DNA from: Phytophthora colocasiae
Lineage: Eukaryota; Oomycota; Peronosporomycetes; Peronosporales; Peronosporaceae
Assembly (NCBI GenBank): GCA_018806915.1
Contig: JAGKQI010000088.1
Span: forward strand, 1,178,001-1,242,000
Length of the DNA stretch: 64,000 nt
Direction of reading: 5' to 3'
A program made the translations under genes and the position numbers. The first letter of the stretch is position 1. The number at the start of each line of letters is the position of its first letter. The notes beneath the pieces were generated by a model. The model was not told the DNA's origin and ran no database searches. It saw nothing but the letters and a program-made list of their open reading frames with translations. Positions 32,092 through 42,113 of the stretch are shown in pieces.

Positions 32092-33119
32092 ATGTTCCCA
32101 CGCAGTCGCCAGCTCCTGCGCGCCCTTGCGCGTCGCTCCACTGCGTCGTCCTCGGCCTCAGCCGCTCGATTTGTGCACGCGCATCCTGTGGCTGGTCGTG
32201 CGTCTGCTCTGGCGCCTCGCGCTTCGTCGCCGTTCCTGGCTCGCGGCGGAGCTTTGCGCTCCATGTTCATCCAGACAGAGCCGACGCCCAACCCGCTGAG
32301 CGTCAAGTTCCTCCCTGGACGCGCTGTGCTGGACGATCGCTTCACGACGGGTGTGGTATGTTTTGTGTAAAAACATTGTGATGAGTTTGATATGGAGGTT
32401 TTGACGTTGAGTTTTGGACTGGTAGGATTTCACACCTAGCTCGGAAGAGGTTCGACGCTCGCCATTGGCCAAGAAGCTGTTCCAGATTGAAGGTGTGACG
32501 CGTGTGTTCTTCGGCAAGGACTTTATCTCCGTCACCAAGACGGAGGACGAGGACTGGGACGTACGTGGTTGATAGGATTGGCACTATTGTACTGTACCTG
32601 TTGTGACGGGGTTGTTTGCTGCTGCAGGCTCTGAACGCTGAGATTTTCGCTACCATCATGGACTTTTTCGCTTCTGATGAGGAAGTCATGTCCGATGAGC
32701 CGATCATCACGGTGAGATACGGTGGTTTGATGCTCTGAAGGGTAAAATAAACTGATTGCTGCTGTGGTGCTTTGCAGGATACGACGATCCTGCCGGAGGA
32801 TGACGAGGTTGTCGCCATGATCAAGGAGTTGCTGGAGCAGCGTATTCGGCCCTCGGTGCAGGACGACGGTGGTGACATCTTCTACAAGGGCTTCGACGAA
32901 AAGACGGGCATAGTGATGGTCCAGTTGGCAGGATCCTGCGCTGGCTGCCCCAGCTCATCTGTGACACTCAAACACGGCGTGGAGAACATGCTGAAGCACT
33001 ACATTCCGGAGGTGCGGGGCATTGAGGAGTGGGTCGATGAAGAGCTGAACGCCGTGAACGAGAAGGAGTTCCGCACGCTTGAAGAGAAACTGCGCTCCGT
33101 TGGCATCCCCAGCGAATAA
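32092..33119 (+). CDS. NFU1: Iron-sulfur cluster scaffold NFU1
   Basis: Exons 32092-32355, 32426-32560, 32628-32711 and 32778-33119 (introns 70, 67 and 66 nt) give 274 aa. An Arg/Ala/Ser-rich mitochondrial presequence ([16 protein letters not shown]) is followed by the NFU N-domain ([40 protein letters not shown]) and the NifU C-domain ([36 protein letters not shown]), with the two cluster-binding cysteines in CAGC. NFU1 delivers 4Fe-4S clusters to mitochondrial enzymes such as lipoyl synthase and complex I/II. A C-terminal extension of ~30 charged residues is present. Confidence 0.95.
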
Positions 33120-33866
33120 ACAGCCAAGCTCACCATACGAATAGCAGACGGAGGGAAGGCAGCCTTGATTCAGGACGAGCTTCGTGTTCGCCTACTGTAT
33201 AGAGCACTACTGCAAGCGTTGCTGAAACCATTGTTGATGGAAGGGAGACATCGTCCTGAGTGCACGGGTCTCCCAGCAGTGAACTGAAAAGAAATGAAGG
33301 TGCAATTGCTTGAAGAATTGATGGTACGTTCCGTGCTCTGTGGTTGTTTGATGTGCAGGATTGAATCCGTAGCGTTCGTCTTCGCCCTGTTAGTGATTTG
33401 ATTGGAATCGGTACCAAATTTGAGCGGCTTTGCGTGCAGGTCCAGTATCCCGGGCAGCAGATCTTAGGTCTGCTCGCGTGTTCGACGGCTCGGGTCTTGT
33501 CTGGCAGCTTTCTGTCGAAGCTGGCGGAGAAATTCCCAATTGGAGAGCTGTTGAAGCCGCTGTTTCACCACTATTTTTGTACGAGCCCTCGCGTTGGCTG
33601 GTGTTTTATGCTTCGTTTGTTTTGGGAGGTTGTGCGACGATGAAGAAAAAGCGACAACAGCCTCCTGTCAAGGTCCAAAGCCCATTCGCAAGCGAGCAGA
33701 GTACGAGACTTCTCCACATTAGCGAGCCAGAGAGAGGTGCAGACGGGTGCCAGGATATGGCTGGTGGCATTCTTCGTCTTGGTGAGTTCCGCGATTAGCT
33801 TTTGATTTCTCTGTGCGTGCCAGCCCACACCCAGCGCCTCGTTTTTTCCGAATCGTATCCGCGAGA
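33120..33866 (+). other. Unresolved stretch before the MYB gene
   Basis: An open stretch at 33430-33798 reads RVFDGSGLVWQLSVEAGGEI, then PNWRAVEAAVSPLFLYEPSR and WLVFYASFVLGG before a basic KKKRQQPPVKV segment. It has no upstream ATG in frame, follows an acceptor-like TTTGCGTGCAG, and contains an ATG at 33640. It looks protein-like, and could be an unknown gene with a missing first exon or 5' exons of the MYB gene. I could not find a splice path that joins it in frame with confidence. Confidence 0.35.
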
Positions 33867-36395
33867 ATGCACCCACGCTCCGCACTCAGCAAGTACGTGG
33901 GCCTTTGCATGTCTTTTAAGTCTTCGCCATACTCACAAAGAACATCGTACAGGCCGTCCCCCAAGAGGAGCTTGTCGTGTGCGGGTCTGGATGATTTTGA
34001 AGAGTTGTTCCCCGATGCGCGGACTCACCCGAATCGCAAACGCCACCAAAGTCTCAATAGTGACAATAATATGGCAGCGACCAACTTCGCGTCGTCGTCT
34101 CCGTCTCGACATGACTATTCACCTCCTCCGGCCTCCTATCCTGGGGCACTGCGACGCCCCGAGCTTCCCCCATTCAGCGAGAGTACGTGCTTTCTATATT
34201 TTTCCTTCTTCATACGGAAGATGTTGGTTTACATTTTCAGTCACTCATTAACAGAGAACAGCTCGAGTGGAAGCTTCCAACTAGTCCCCTCGACCTCCTT
34301 CGAGTCCAGATACCCACAGACGCCTTCGAACCAGATCCGCACTCCACAGTCAGACCAGGATCAGGACAACAATTATCACGATGATCACAGCGATTTCAAC
34401 AACGACTTTGATGACACAGACGACTACGATGACGCAGCTCACGAGTACCCCCACGAAGGACTCGAACAAAGGCTGAAGCTTGATCAAGACGTGCTCGCAG
34501 GGAAGCGCCTTGACCACAGTATGTTTCTTCCGCCAGCACATCGTTCAGGTAGCGAATGTTCTCCAAGGGAGGAGTTCCTAGTCCACGCGTTTGGTCCCAG
34601 TGGGTTTAAGCTGCACGGTACATCTGTGTCTAGCAACGACGAACTGGACGACAGTCTCAGTGACGACAGCAGTGGTAATAACAGGGAGACGACTTCATCC
34701 AGGCATGGAGCTACACTTGTAGATGCCGATACGGAGCTCAAGATGTCTTTCAATGAGCTCGAGGCAGATATTCGAGGTGCGATGCATCAAAACTCGCACC
34801 ACCAACACTCCGCACGGCTCCCGGAATTGACTGGACTGCCACATCAGTCCTTTGCTGCGTCTTCACATGGTTCGTTTGGACTCAATCGCAGTGGGAACTT
34901 CCCTCGAAGTAGCCATGACCTGCACCATATCCCAATGTTCGGGCAGTCCCAGGAAACTCGCCCTCATTTGCTCCAAAGCCAGAAAGAAACAACGTATTTC
35001 CCACGAGAGCAACAACTTCACAGTCCGTCACGTACGCCACTGGCCAAAACCCCTCACGACAAGGTGGGGAATGGAATTCAAACACCAACGAAATGGCTGC
35101 GAGACGAAGACGAGAGACTTCGAGTAGCAGTGGCACGATTTGGTGGAAAGAACTGGAAGATGATCGCCGAGACGCTGGGCAATGGTCGAACAGATGTCCA
35201 ATGTCTTCACCGTTGGAACAAAGTACTCAAGCCTGGTCTCATTAAAGGACCGTGGACGCCGGAGGAAGATCGTATCCTTACGGATCTCATTACGCGCTAT
35301 GGAGTCGGCAAGATTCGCTGGTGTGATCTCGCGTTGCATTTGCCTGGGCGCATTGGGAAACAATGTCGAGAACGATGGTGTAATCACTTGGACTCCCGTA
35401 TCCGAAAAGGTCAGTGGACACCCGAAGAAGACGACATGGTTTTTCGCTGGCAGCAGAAGCTGGGGAATAAATGGAGTGAAATCGCCAAACTGTTGCCTGG
35501 ACGCACGGAAAACGCAGTCAAGAACCGCTTCAACTCGGCAGCTCGACGCAAGTGGCTGATGAACCAAGCCAACAAGACTCCAACCACCTCTGCTGCACCT
35601 GCCACACCTGCGGCTCCGAGTCAATCGCAACTATCGCCACACACACAACTTCGACAGCAACAGACACTGCTACAGTCCGCTTCATCCCATCAGGAAGGCA
35701 ACATCTACAATGTCAGTACGATACCTTATGGAGGGGGGAAAGTAACGCCACTACCCTCGACTGAGACGATAATGGAGCATCAGCAGCACAATCCGATTCC
35801 TCCGCTCGGACGACAAAACTTCCTACACCACTTCGCCCCACCAGGGGCTCCACCAACTAACGCTTTGTTGCCTGGTAGTCTGGAAGGACCTCCTCTCCCT
35901 GTCTTTCGGCCAGCTGCAGCACTGGGAAGTGAACCAGGATTCCAACATGACAAACCTCCGGATATCGTTAAGGCCCCCGACTCGATTTCATTGGCACCCC
36001 CGACGTTTGTGCCTCCTCCACTCAACTCGCTCTTCCCTCCTCCGCCAATGGGTGCTAGTCGCAGCTTACATCACTTGCCCAACAGTCCTGTGGGTAGTGA
36101 AGCCCCCATTACCCCAGTTTTCCCTTTTCCCGCCCACCTCCCTACTCAAGTACAGTCCGAGAGTGTCCTGACCCCTGCAAAACCCAAACCTGGTGGAGAT
36201 TTAGTCAAAGAAGGTGAGCCCCCGCTTCTCCAGCTGAAAGAAGAGAAGATTGAACGAGATGGTCTCGTCCTAGATGCCTCAGCGGATGCTCCTGCTGCAC
36301 ACGCTGGTCCTGATCCCAGCGTCCCCATGGACGACGAAAATATGAACAGCTTTCTCGACAGTGTCGCCCTCGAACTTGACGACATCATGGAGTGA
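33867..36395 (+). CDS. Three-repeat (R1R2R3) MYB transcription factor
   Basis: The long frame has its first ATG at 33867. A 72-nt in-frame segment 34183-34254 (GTACGT..TTAACAG) is very probably an intron, giving 818 aa; 33893-33952 (GTACGT..GTACAG) may be a second. Three MYB repeats lie at unspliced residues ~408-565: KWLRDEDERLRVAVARFGGK, then IKGPWTPEEDRILTDLITRY with GKQCRERWCNHLD, then IRKGQWTPEEDDMVFRWQQK with NAVKNRFNS. The spacing and the tryptophans fit c-Myb/MYB3R, DNA-binding regulators of cell-cycle genes. The flanks are disordered: Asp-rich before the repeats, Pro-rich after, ending in an acidic segment (MDDENMNSFLDSVALELDDI) that could activate transcription. Confidence 0.9.
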   Translation: MHPRSALSKYVGLCMSFKSSPYSQRTSYRPSPKRSLSCAGLDDFEELFPDARTHPNRKRHQSLNSDNNMAATNFASSSPSRHDYSPPPASYPGALRRPELPPFSESTCFLYFSFFIRKMLVYIFSHSLTENSSSGSFQLVPSTSFESRYPQTPSNQIRTPQSDQDQDNNYHDDHSDFNNDFDDTDDYDDAAHEYPHEGLEQRLKLDQDVLAGKRLDHSMFLPPAHRSGSECSPREEFLVHAFGPSGFKLHGTSVSSNDELDDSLSDDSSGNNRETTSSRHGATLVDADTELKMSFNELEADIRGAMHQNSHHQHSARLPELTGLPHQSFAASSHGSFGLNRSGNFPRSSHDLHHIPMFGQSQETRPHLLQSQKETTYFPREQQLHSPSRTPLAKTPHDKVGNGIQTPTKWLRDEDERLRVAVARFGGKNWKMIAETLGNGRTDVQCLHRWNKVLKPGLIKGPWTPEEDRILTDLITRYGVGKIRWCDLALHLPGRIGKQCRERWCNHLDSRIRKGQWTPEEDDMVFRWQQKLGNKWSEIAKLLPGRTENAVKNRFNSAARRKWLMNQANKTPTTSAAPATPAAPSQSQLSPHTQLRQQQTLLQSASSHQEGNIYNVSTIPYGGGKVTPLPSTETIMEHQQHNPIPPLGRQNFLHHFAPPGAPPTNALLPGSLEGPPLPVFRPAAALGSEPGFQHDKPPDIVKAPDSISLAPPTFVPPPLNSLFPPPPMGASRSLHHLPNSPVGSEAPITPVFPFPAHLPTQVQSESVLTPAKPKPGGDLVKEGEPPLLQLKEEKIERDGLVLDASADAPAAHAGPDPSVPMDDENMNSFLDSVALELDDIME

Positions 36396-36534
36396 CTCGA
36401 TCTCTTCTGGCTTCTCCCGTACAACAGTGCCGCTACAATGAATGAATTATCCCGTTTAGAAAAAACCAAACAGCTCAAGGGAAGACAAAAACAAATAAAA
36501 TCACAAATTCACAACAGGTTTTGTTCATTTGGAT

Positions 36535-38420
36535 CTACACCGCGTTTGTTTCCAGAACACTTGGCGTGACTTTGGTCTTCTCGTCTGGGGCTTGTGAAAT
36601 TGTTAGCGTGCAAACGTCCTTGAGCCTCTGCTCAGAACCAGTTTGGCCCCCAAAGACATGCACACGCCCCTCACTATCGGTCACAGCTCCATGCCCCACA
36701 CGTCCTCGCAATGAAGTGTCAACTTGTCCTTCGTCCGAATATGTGGCAGGCTGCCACTCCCACGTCTTCGTGTCAAGCAAGAAGGCGTCATTGAAGACAC
36801 TCGTGGGGGCGGTTGCATCGTCACGCTGGGGGTCCCAACCACCGAAAATGAAGATGTTCCCGTCGTTCAGAACTGTTGCGGAATGACCGGTACGCGCTTG
36901 TGGGGGCAATCCAACGATAGAAGGGCAGAACCACGACCATGCAGCCTCGCCTTCTTTCTTCTTCACCTTCTGCAGTACATGAACGTCATTGAAACTTTTG
37001 GACGAATCATTTCCTCCGATGTAGACGATTTTATCTTCACCAACAGCTACAGCACTGTGGTAGGTGCGCGAGCTGGGAGGTTTTCCCTCCACTTTCACTG
37101 CTTTCCAGTTCCAGTCATCTATGTGATAATAAAACTCGTCAGTGTACATGCTCAGCCCAAATATCCATCCACAAATGATTTCACTTACCACTGTTCAAGA
37201 TATGTACCGAGCTCTGCCGGTTCCGTCCTCTGCTTCCTCCAAACACCACAATGTCATTCCCAATGGCAGTGCACGTGTGACCACTTCTTGCAGAAGGAGG
37301 AGATCCTTGCACTGCAGGCGGGTACCACAGGAAGCACTCGGTGTCTAGCAGCATAATGTCCGAAAGGAGGTCGAGCTCGCCCTCGACCTTCGAATTGCGT
37401 TCACCTCCGAACACCAGCACCAAGTTCTTGGAAGAAAGATACACGGCGTCGTGCCACGTACGCGTGATTGTTTCGCAGTTGAGTGGCGTCGACCAGCGGT
37501 GCGTCTTCATGTCGAAGACGTGCAAGTCTCCGAGTGTTCGTTCGTCATCATCAGTTCCACCGTATAGGACCACACGCTCTTCTGAAATCTTCGTAGCAGT
37601 CGTTCCCCAGCGTTCGGGTGGGACATCGCCAAGTGCTTCAACCATTTCCCACTTAACAGCAGCTACAACATCATCCACATAAGTTATACTTCTTTCTCGA
37701 GGAGAAAACCGTTCAATCAACGCACCTGCTGGTTTCGGTTTGGGAGGTCCAAATATCATTTCCTTGATGGATTTACTCGTCGAAGCTTTGGGAGTTTTGT
37801 TCCGCTTCTTCGTAGAATCGGGTGTAGGTTTCGACGACGTCAACTGCTTCGAGTCAGGAGAGAAGAACGCGTCTACTTTAGCGCTGCTCGCGTTCTTCTT
37901 GCTCTTCTTCGATGGCGTCTTCTTTCCCGTTTTTCCAGTCGTCGCAGAGTCATTTGCCTGTTCCGTGTCATCCATCACTGCCGCATCATCAGTCTCTAGC
38001 TGCTTCTTTGTTTTCTTTCCTTTAGACTTGGCATTCTGACTGCTATTTGAACTCTCAGGGCTGTTCAATTGGGCCAACAGTATGGTCTGCTCTGCCTCAT
38101 TGAGGAAATTCGGCCGCTGTCGCTTGGCGTCAACCTCCTCCTCCTCCTCATTATCACTGGCGCTTAGATCAATCGTACGCTTCTTGGTGGGGCTGGGGGT
38201 TCTGCTACTCGATTCATTTCCTGCAGCTGATGCATGTGCATAACGGTTTAATGGTGGAGTGGAAACAGTTATTGCAACTCAACGTACGCTTGGACAGCAC
38301 CACGTCCCCCGTAAAGTTGCAGCAACGGATCGTTAACGATCCAGCCGTAAACTCGAAGCGGATACCCGCCAGGTCCGCAGGGAGATCAACCTCCACGCCC
38401 TCGTACGATAGGAGTGGCAT
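36535..38420 (-). CDS. Kelch-repeat beta-propeller protein
   Basis: Exons 38420-38288, 38220-37189 and 37118-36535 (introns 67 and 70 nt, both phase 1) give 582 aa. Exon 1 starts MPLLSYEGVEVDLPADLAGI, a small strand-rich module. A long Ser/Lys/Glu-rich linker follows (KKSKKNASSAK), then six kelch repeats such as WGTTATKISEERVVLYGGTD, RSGHTCTAIGNDIVVFGG, RTYHSAVAVGEDKIVYIGG and GHGAVTDSEGRVHVFGG, enough for a propeller. Such proteins act as binding platforms, often in ubiquitin ligases; no F-box or BTB is seen. A foldback transposon begins 14 bp upstream of the start codon, so the native promoter has been displaced. Confidence 0.85.
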
Positions 38421-38434
38421 TTGTCTGGCAGTTA

Positions 38435-39341
38435 CAGTGCGCGCCAAATCGATAGGACCCCCCCTGAAAATGCCCATAACTCAGTCAGTTTTTATCATTT
38501 TAAGTTGCGGTTTTGACAGTAGATCCATAACACGGTAAGAAAGGACCTACGGGCGTTTGTTTTAGCGTTTTTGCACCCTAAAGTATGGCTCCCATACAAA
38601 AAACTGTTTTATGCCAAACGACACAATTTAGGACCCCCATGCTTCAATACAAATCCCTATACTAAATAAAACCCGCTCAAAATGATATGACTGGGGATTT
38701 GTATGGGGACATGTTCTAAACCTCTGTAGAGTGAAGGTGAGTGCATGTATCATGACTCTGAATTACACAGAACATTGATAATAGATAAGTGCATATTTGG
38801 TAGAGATCATATATGCTTTAGAGAGTTCTTATGCAAGGAATCGACATTATTATTTTGTCTCTAACATTTGAACGCATTTTGACTATGATTTGCTAAAAAC
38901 AGCCACTAAATGACTGACTGTTAAAGTGCCAGCAATTACTTTGTAACTCTCTGCCAATGGTTATGGCCTTCTCTACCAAATATGCACTTATCTATTATCA
39001 ATGTTCTGTGTAATTCAGAGTCATGATACATGCACTCACCTTCACTCTACAGAGGTTTAGAACATGTCCCCATACAAATCCCCAGTCATATCATTTTGAG
39101 CGGGTTTTATTTAGTATAGGGATTTGTATTGAAGCATGGGGGTCCTAAATTGTGTCGTTTGGCAAAAAACAGTTTTTTGTATGGGAGCCATACTTTAGGG
39201 TGCAAAAACGCTAAAACAAACGCCCGTAGGTCCTTTCTTACCGTGTTATGGATCTACTGTCAAAACCGCAACTTAAAATGATAAAAACTGACTGAGTTAT
39301 GGGCATTTTCAGGGGGGGTCCTATCGATTTGGCGCGCACTG
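38435..39341. mobile_element. Foldback MITE, 372-bp arms, TA target duplication
   Basis: A 907-bp element with terminal arms 38435-38806 and 38970-39341 that are inverted copies of each other. I found only one mismatch (near 38613, inside the ACTGTTTTATGCC segment). The loop is 163 bp. Ends are CAGTGCGCGCCAAATCGATA and its complement, flanked by TA on both sides (38433-38434, 39342-39343), the target site of Tc1/mariner elements. No transposase frame. It lies between the start codons of the divergent kelch and WBP2-like genes. A transcript through it would fold into a very long hairpin. Confidence 0.92.
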
Positions 39342-39410
39342 TAGAAGCCTAAAATATTCAGACCTGTGTACATTGATATCACAGTACACGGGCTAAGTGG
39401 GTTTTGTACG

Positions 39411-40181
39411 ATGAGTATCAACGTGCAGCTCCACGATGGACAAGTGCCGTATCTTGTGTCTCCGTACGAGAACTTCTTCTTCCTAATCGACCACGTGAAG
39501 CTCACGGTCGAGAGCGGCAAGTATGTGCCAATGACTGTATTGCTGCTGGTTGCGATCTAACGCTGCTTGCTGCCTGAGGAAGTGGCTACCCAGGACAAGG
39601 TGGCTGCTTCTACGGTGGCGAAGGACGCTGCTACGTCTCGCAGTACCGTCTCGTCTTCGTTTCAGATGCTGCAGGTGAGGATATCGCCTATCGATCGTTC
39701 TCGCTGCCGCTCTATGGTATTCGCGACTGGAGCTTTGACGTCAACCTTTTTGGTACGAGGAAGGTTTATAGTGATATTTTGGAGGAACGTGAATTCTGAC
39801 GAAAGAAACTTGCGCTTCTTTAGGCGCAAAGAGCTGGAAGGGCCATGTCAATCGAGTCCCAGGCGGGGGATTAGTCGGGATCGGAAGGTTCAGGATGGAG
39901 TTTCTGGTGAGGTCACTTGTAGGATCAACTGTGGTATCTAAGTGCTAACTGCCTGGGATTCACAGAGTTTTGGTTTTGACGAGTTCCGCAACCATTTGGT
40001 GCCGTTGCTGGAGAATTCGAGGGTCCTCCATCATCAGTTTCGCAATCTTACGACCCCATCAGTGCTGTCAGTGCCAGGTAAGCTAGAAGGGCAAGACAAC
40101 GATGGACTGCGGCGTCTTGCCTACTGCTCCCCAGATGATCCCATGACCGTGTTCATTATTGAAAAAGCGTCTTCAGAGTAA
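39411..40181 (+). CDS. WBP2-like GRAM-domain protein
   Basis: Exons 39411-39520, 39583-39752, 39824-39906, 39966-40077 and 40135-40181 (introns 62, 71, 59 and 57 nt) give 173 aa. The chain is MSINVQLHDGQVPYLVSPYE, HVKLTVESGNGYPGQGG, YVSQYRLVFVSDAAGEDIAY, SFSLPLYGIRDWSFDVNLFG, VPGGGLVGIGRFRMEFLSFG and FDEFRNHLVPLLENSRV. That order matches the GRAM domain of WW-domain-binding protein 2, a lipid-binding, transcription-linked adaptor. The PPxY motifs of WBP2 are absent. The first acceptor must be GAGGAAG (39582), not the earlier GAG, to keep the fold. The start codon is 69 bp from a foldback transposon. Confidence 0.8.
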
Positions 40182-40392
40182 GCCCTGTAAATCATTGAAA
40201 ACGTACACCACTTTTGTCGATAGCTGCAACGGTGTGCATTACGGTATCTACCCGACCGGAGTGACTGAGAACGTATTTGACTGCATCAAACAAATAATAC
40301 TAATAGAGCGACCAGGGTTTCCGAAAAATCAATTGGTAACACAATAATTGCAATCAATTTAACCCTTATGCTACCAGGCATTTTTTAGAGTG

Positions 40393-40829
40393 GTACCATA
40401 TCTCATTTCCCTTCAAGACACTAGCAAGTGCCTCTGTGCGGTTCTTGCCATTCTCCTTCACCACAATATCCGCCAGCTCATCTACCAATAGCAATATCCA
40501 TAAACTAATGAAAATATTATCCTCCTCAACGTAAACTTCTCTCCAATACCTTGGTGTTGCATCATTAATGCATGAAATTTCAGCATAATCCCTGCACGCG
40601 TCTTGATCGTGGTTTGACGCCACTCCTTGAACGCTTCTTGTCCTTTAGCCACCGCCCTGTTCACGTCTTCATGGGTCGATAGCGCACACTCCCCGATCAC
40701 CGCACCAGTCGACGGACTGATGACGTTGATGTATTGACCCCCCGAGGGGGGCAGGAACTCACCGCCGATCAAGTTGAGCGCCTTTAGCGGGTCCGACATC
40801 TTCTGCTTCTTGGTGGGAGACTCGGCCAT
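40393..40829 (-). pseudogene. Captured 5' fragment of an ALDH6-type gene
   Basis: From ATG at 40829, exon 1 (to 40550), a 68-nt intron (40482-40549) and part of exon 2 encode the N-terminal ~120 residues of a methylmalonate-semialdehyde dehydrogenase-like protein: LNLIGGEFLPPSGGQYINVI, SPSTGAVIGECALSTHEDVN, RAVAKGQEAFKEW, RAGIMLKFHALMMQHQ and DELADIVVKENGKNRTEALA. Homology ends abruptly after VLKGNE near 40395, about 30 bp from the transposon end. The catalytic and NAD-binding parts are absent, so it cannot be an enzyme. The retained intron shows capture at the DNA level, not through cDNA. Confidence 0.75.
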
Positions 40830-40936
40830 CGTATTATACTTCAACCAGTAATAGGCCGGACTTGGTCCAACTTGTATGATGGATACACCATTTCCTATTG
40901 CTATTTTTAGCGTCTAGAGCACGCTGAAAGGCGAAT

Positions 40937-41320
40937 CTAAAGCTGAAACTCGGTACGCATGTAGAAGACCTTCAGGTGTGTTTGGTAGACGTAAGAAGTA
41001 GTCGAAGTGGCGCATACAGCGCGACGCGAATACACAAAATTTAAGGACCAAATCACATCGAATCCGACGCGAAAAATTACAATGAGAATCGCACCTAACG
41101 TTCTTGCACCAAGATCCTTACCATACCGCCCACGTGATAGTTTGAGCGGAAGTGTGACCAGCCACGACGTCGTAAGATACTTTCCCTCCGTGTTCTTCAC
41201 CGCCACGCCTGCCATCTTGTACGATGGAGGGGATGCTTGTTGTTCTTCCATCGGGGCCCCTTGCAATGCATTACTATTGGCACGCGGTAGCTCTCCTCGG
41301 AATAATCCGTTGGCATTCAT
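40937..41320 (-). CDS. Unknown frame inside the piggyBac element
   Basis: An ATG frame of 127 codons (MNANGLFRGELPRANSN...) with a hydrophobic C-terminal half (LGAILIVIFRVGFDVIW). It lies between the dehydrogenase fragment and the transposase side of the element. It may be a second piece of captured host sequence or a spurious frame; the segment MAGVAVKNTEGKYLTTSW looks protein-like. No family recognised. Confidence 0.25.
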   Translation of the reverse strand: MNANGLFRGELPRANSNALQGAPMEEQQASPPSYKMAGVAVKNTEGKYLTTSWLVTLPLKLSRGRYGKDLGARTLGAILIVIFRVGFDVIWSLNFVYSRRAVCATSTTSYVYQTHLKVFYMRTEFQL

Positions 41321-41688
41321 CTTTCCCCTGACAGTGCTGCTACACTCCCGTAGGCTTACAGAGCCATCGCGAGCAGGGGCCTTCAAAGACCCTGCCGCGT
41401 GACGCGTCGTCGTTTTGTGTTGATGGCCCGACTATGAAAACTACCTTTCTAGACTAAATCACAATAGGACCTCTTACAAATTTCAAGACAATAAGACCAA
41501 ACGGGACTAAAATCCTGTCCCGGCTGTGTAAACCAGTCCGCCAATCATAGACGAGATGGCCTCCGATTGGCTGACATATTGTAATTTTTACACTGTAGTA
41601 TTTGCAAAATTCCGCCAATGATAGCAATATTTGCCGATGGCGTCGGTCACGGTACTACCGCAAATTCAAATTTCAAACTACGCGACGG

Positions 41689-42113
41689 ATGCAAAGCAGT
41701 GAAGCGCCAGCACGAACCTGTGGCCACTGTGGCGACGCGCCTTGCGAGTGGCTGCGGTATGGCAAAGAGATCGTTGGTAGCAGGCTACGGATGATGAACT
41801 GTAGCCACCGCCATCGGACACCGCTGCGCATGAAGCAGACTTTGTACCAGCTATACTACTACAAGAAGTTCGGCCGATTGAGCACGGCTTCGAAGATCAC
41901 CGTTCCGCTGTATGTACAGAAGGAGATAGCACAGCTCGAGAACATCGTCAGTTACATGCAGTTTGCTATTGGTACAATGTGGTTACGGGAGCTGTAGCTG
42001 ATCTAGATATGTTATTGTTTTGTTTTTCTTCAGACGCGTGTGTACTACTGCATCTTCTGCTGCAGCTGCACATACAGCATCAAGTGCCGTCCGAACTCCG
42101 AGAGACGTTGTAG
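41689..42113 (+). CDS. Cys-containing frame opposite the transposase
   Basis: An ATG frame, with a plausible intron 41972-42033 (GTACAA..CTTCAG), gives 120 aa. It begins MQSSEAPARTCGHCGDAPCE (CxxCxxxxC) and continues WLRYGKEIV, LRMKQTLYQLYYYKKFGRLS. The cysteine pattern and basic central part suggest a small zinc- or nucleic-acid-binding protein, possibly an accessory protein of the element. It overlaps the 3' end of the transposase on the other strand, so it may be chance. Confidence 0.3.

Noticed and set aside
38515..39300. Frames inside the foldback element
   Set aside because: They are short, are mirrored in both arms, and show no transposase motifs.
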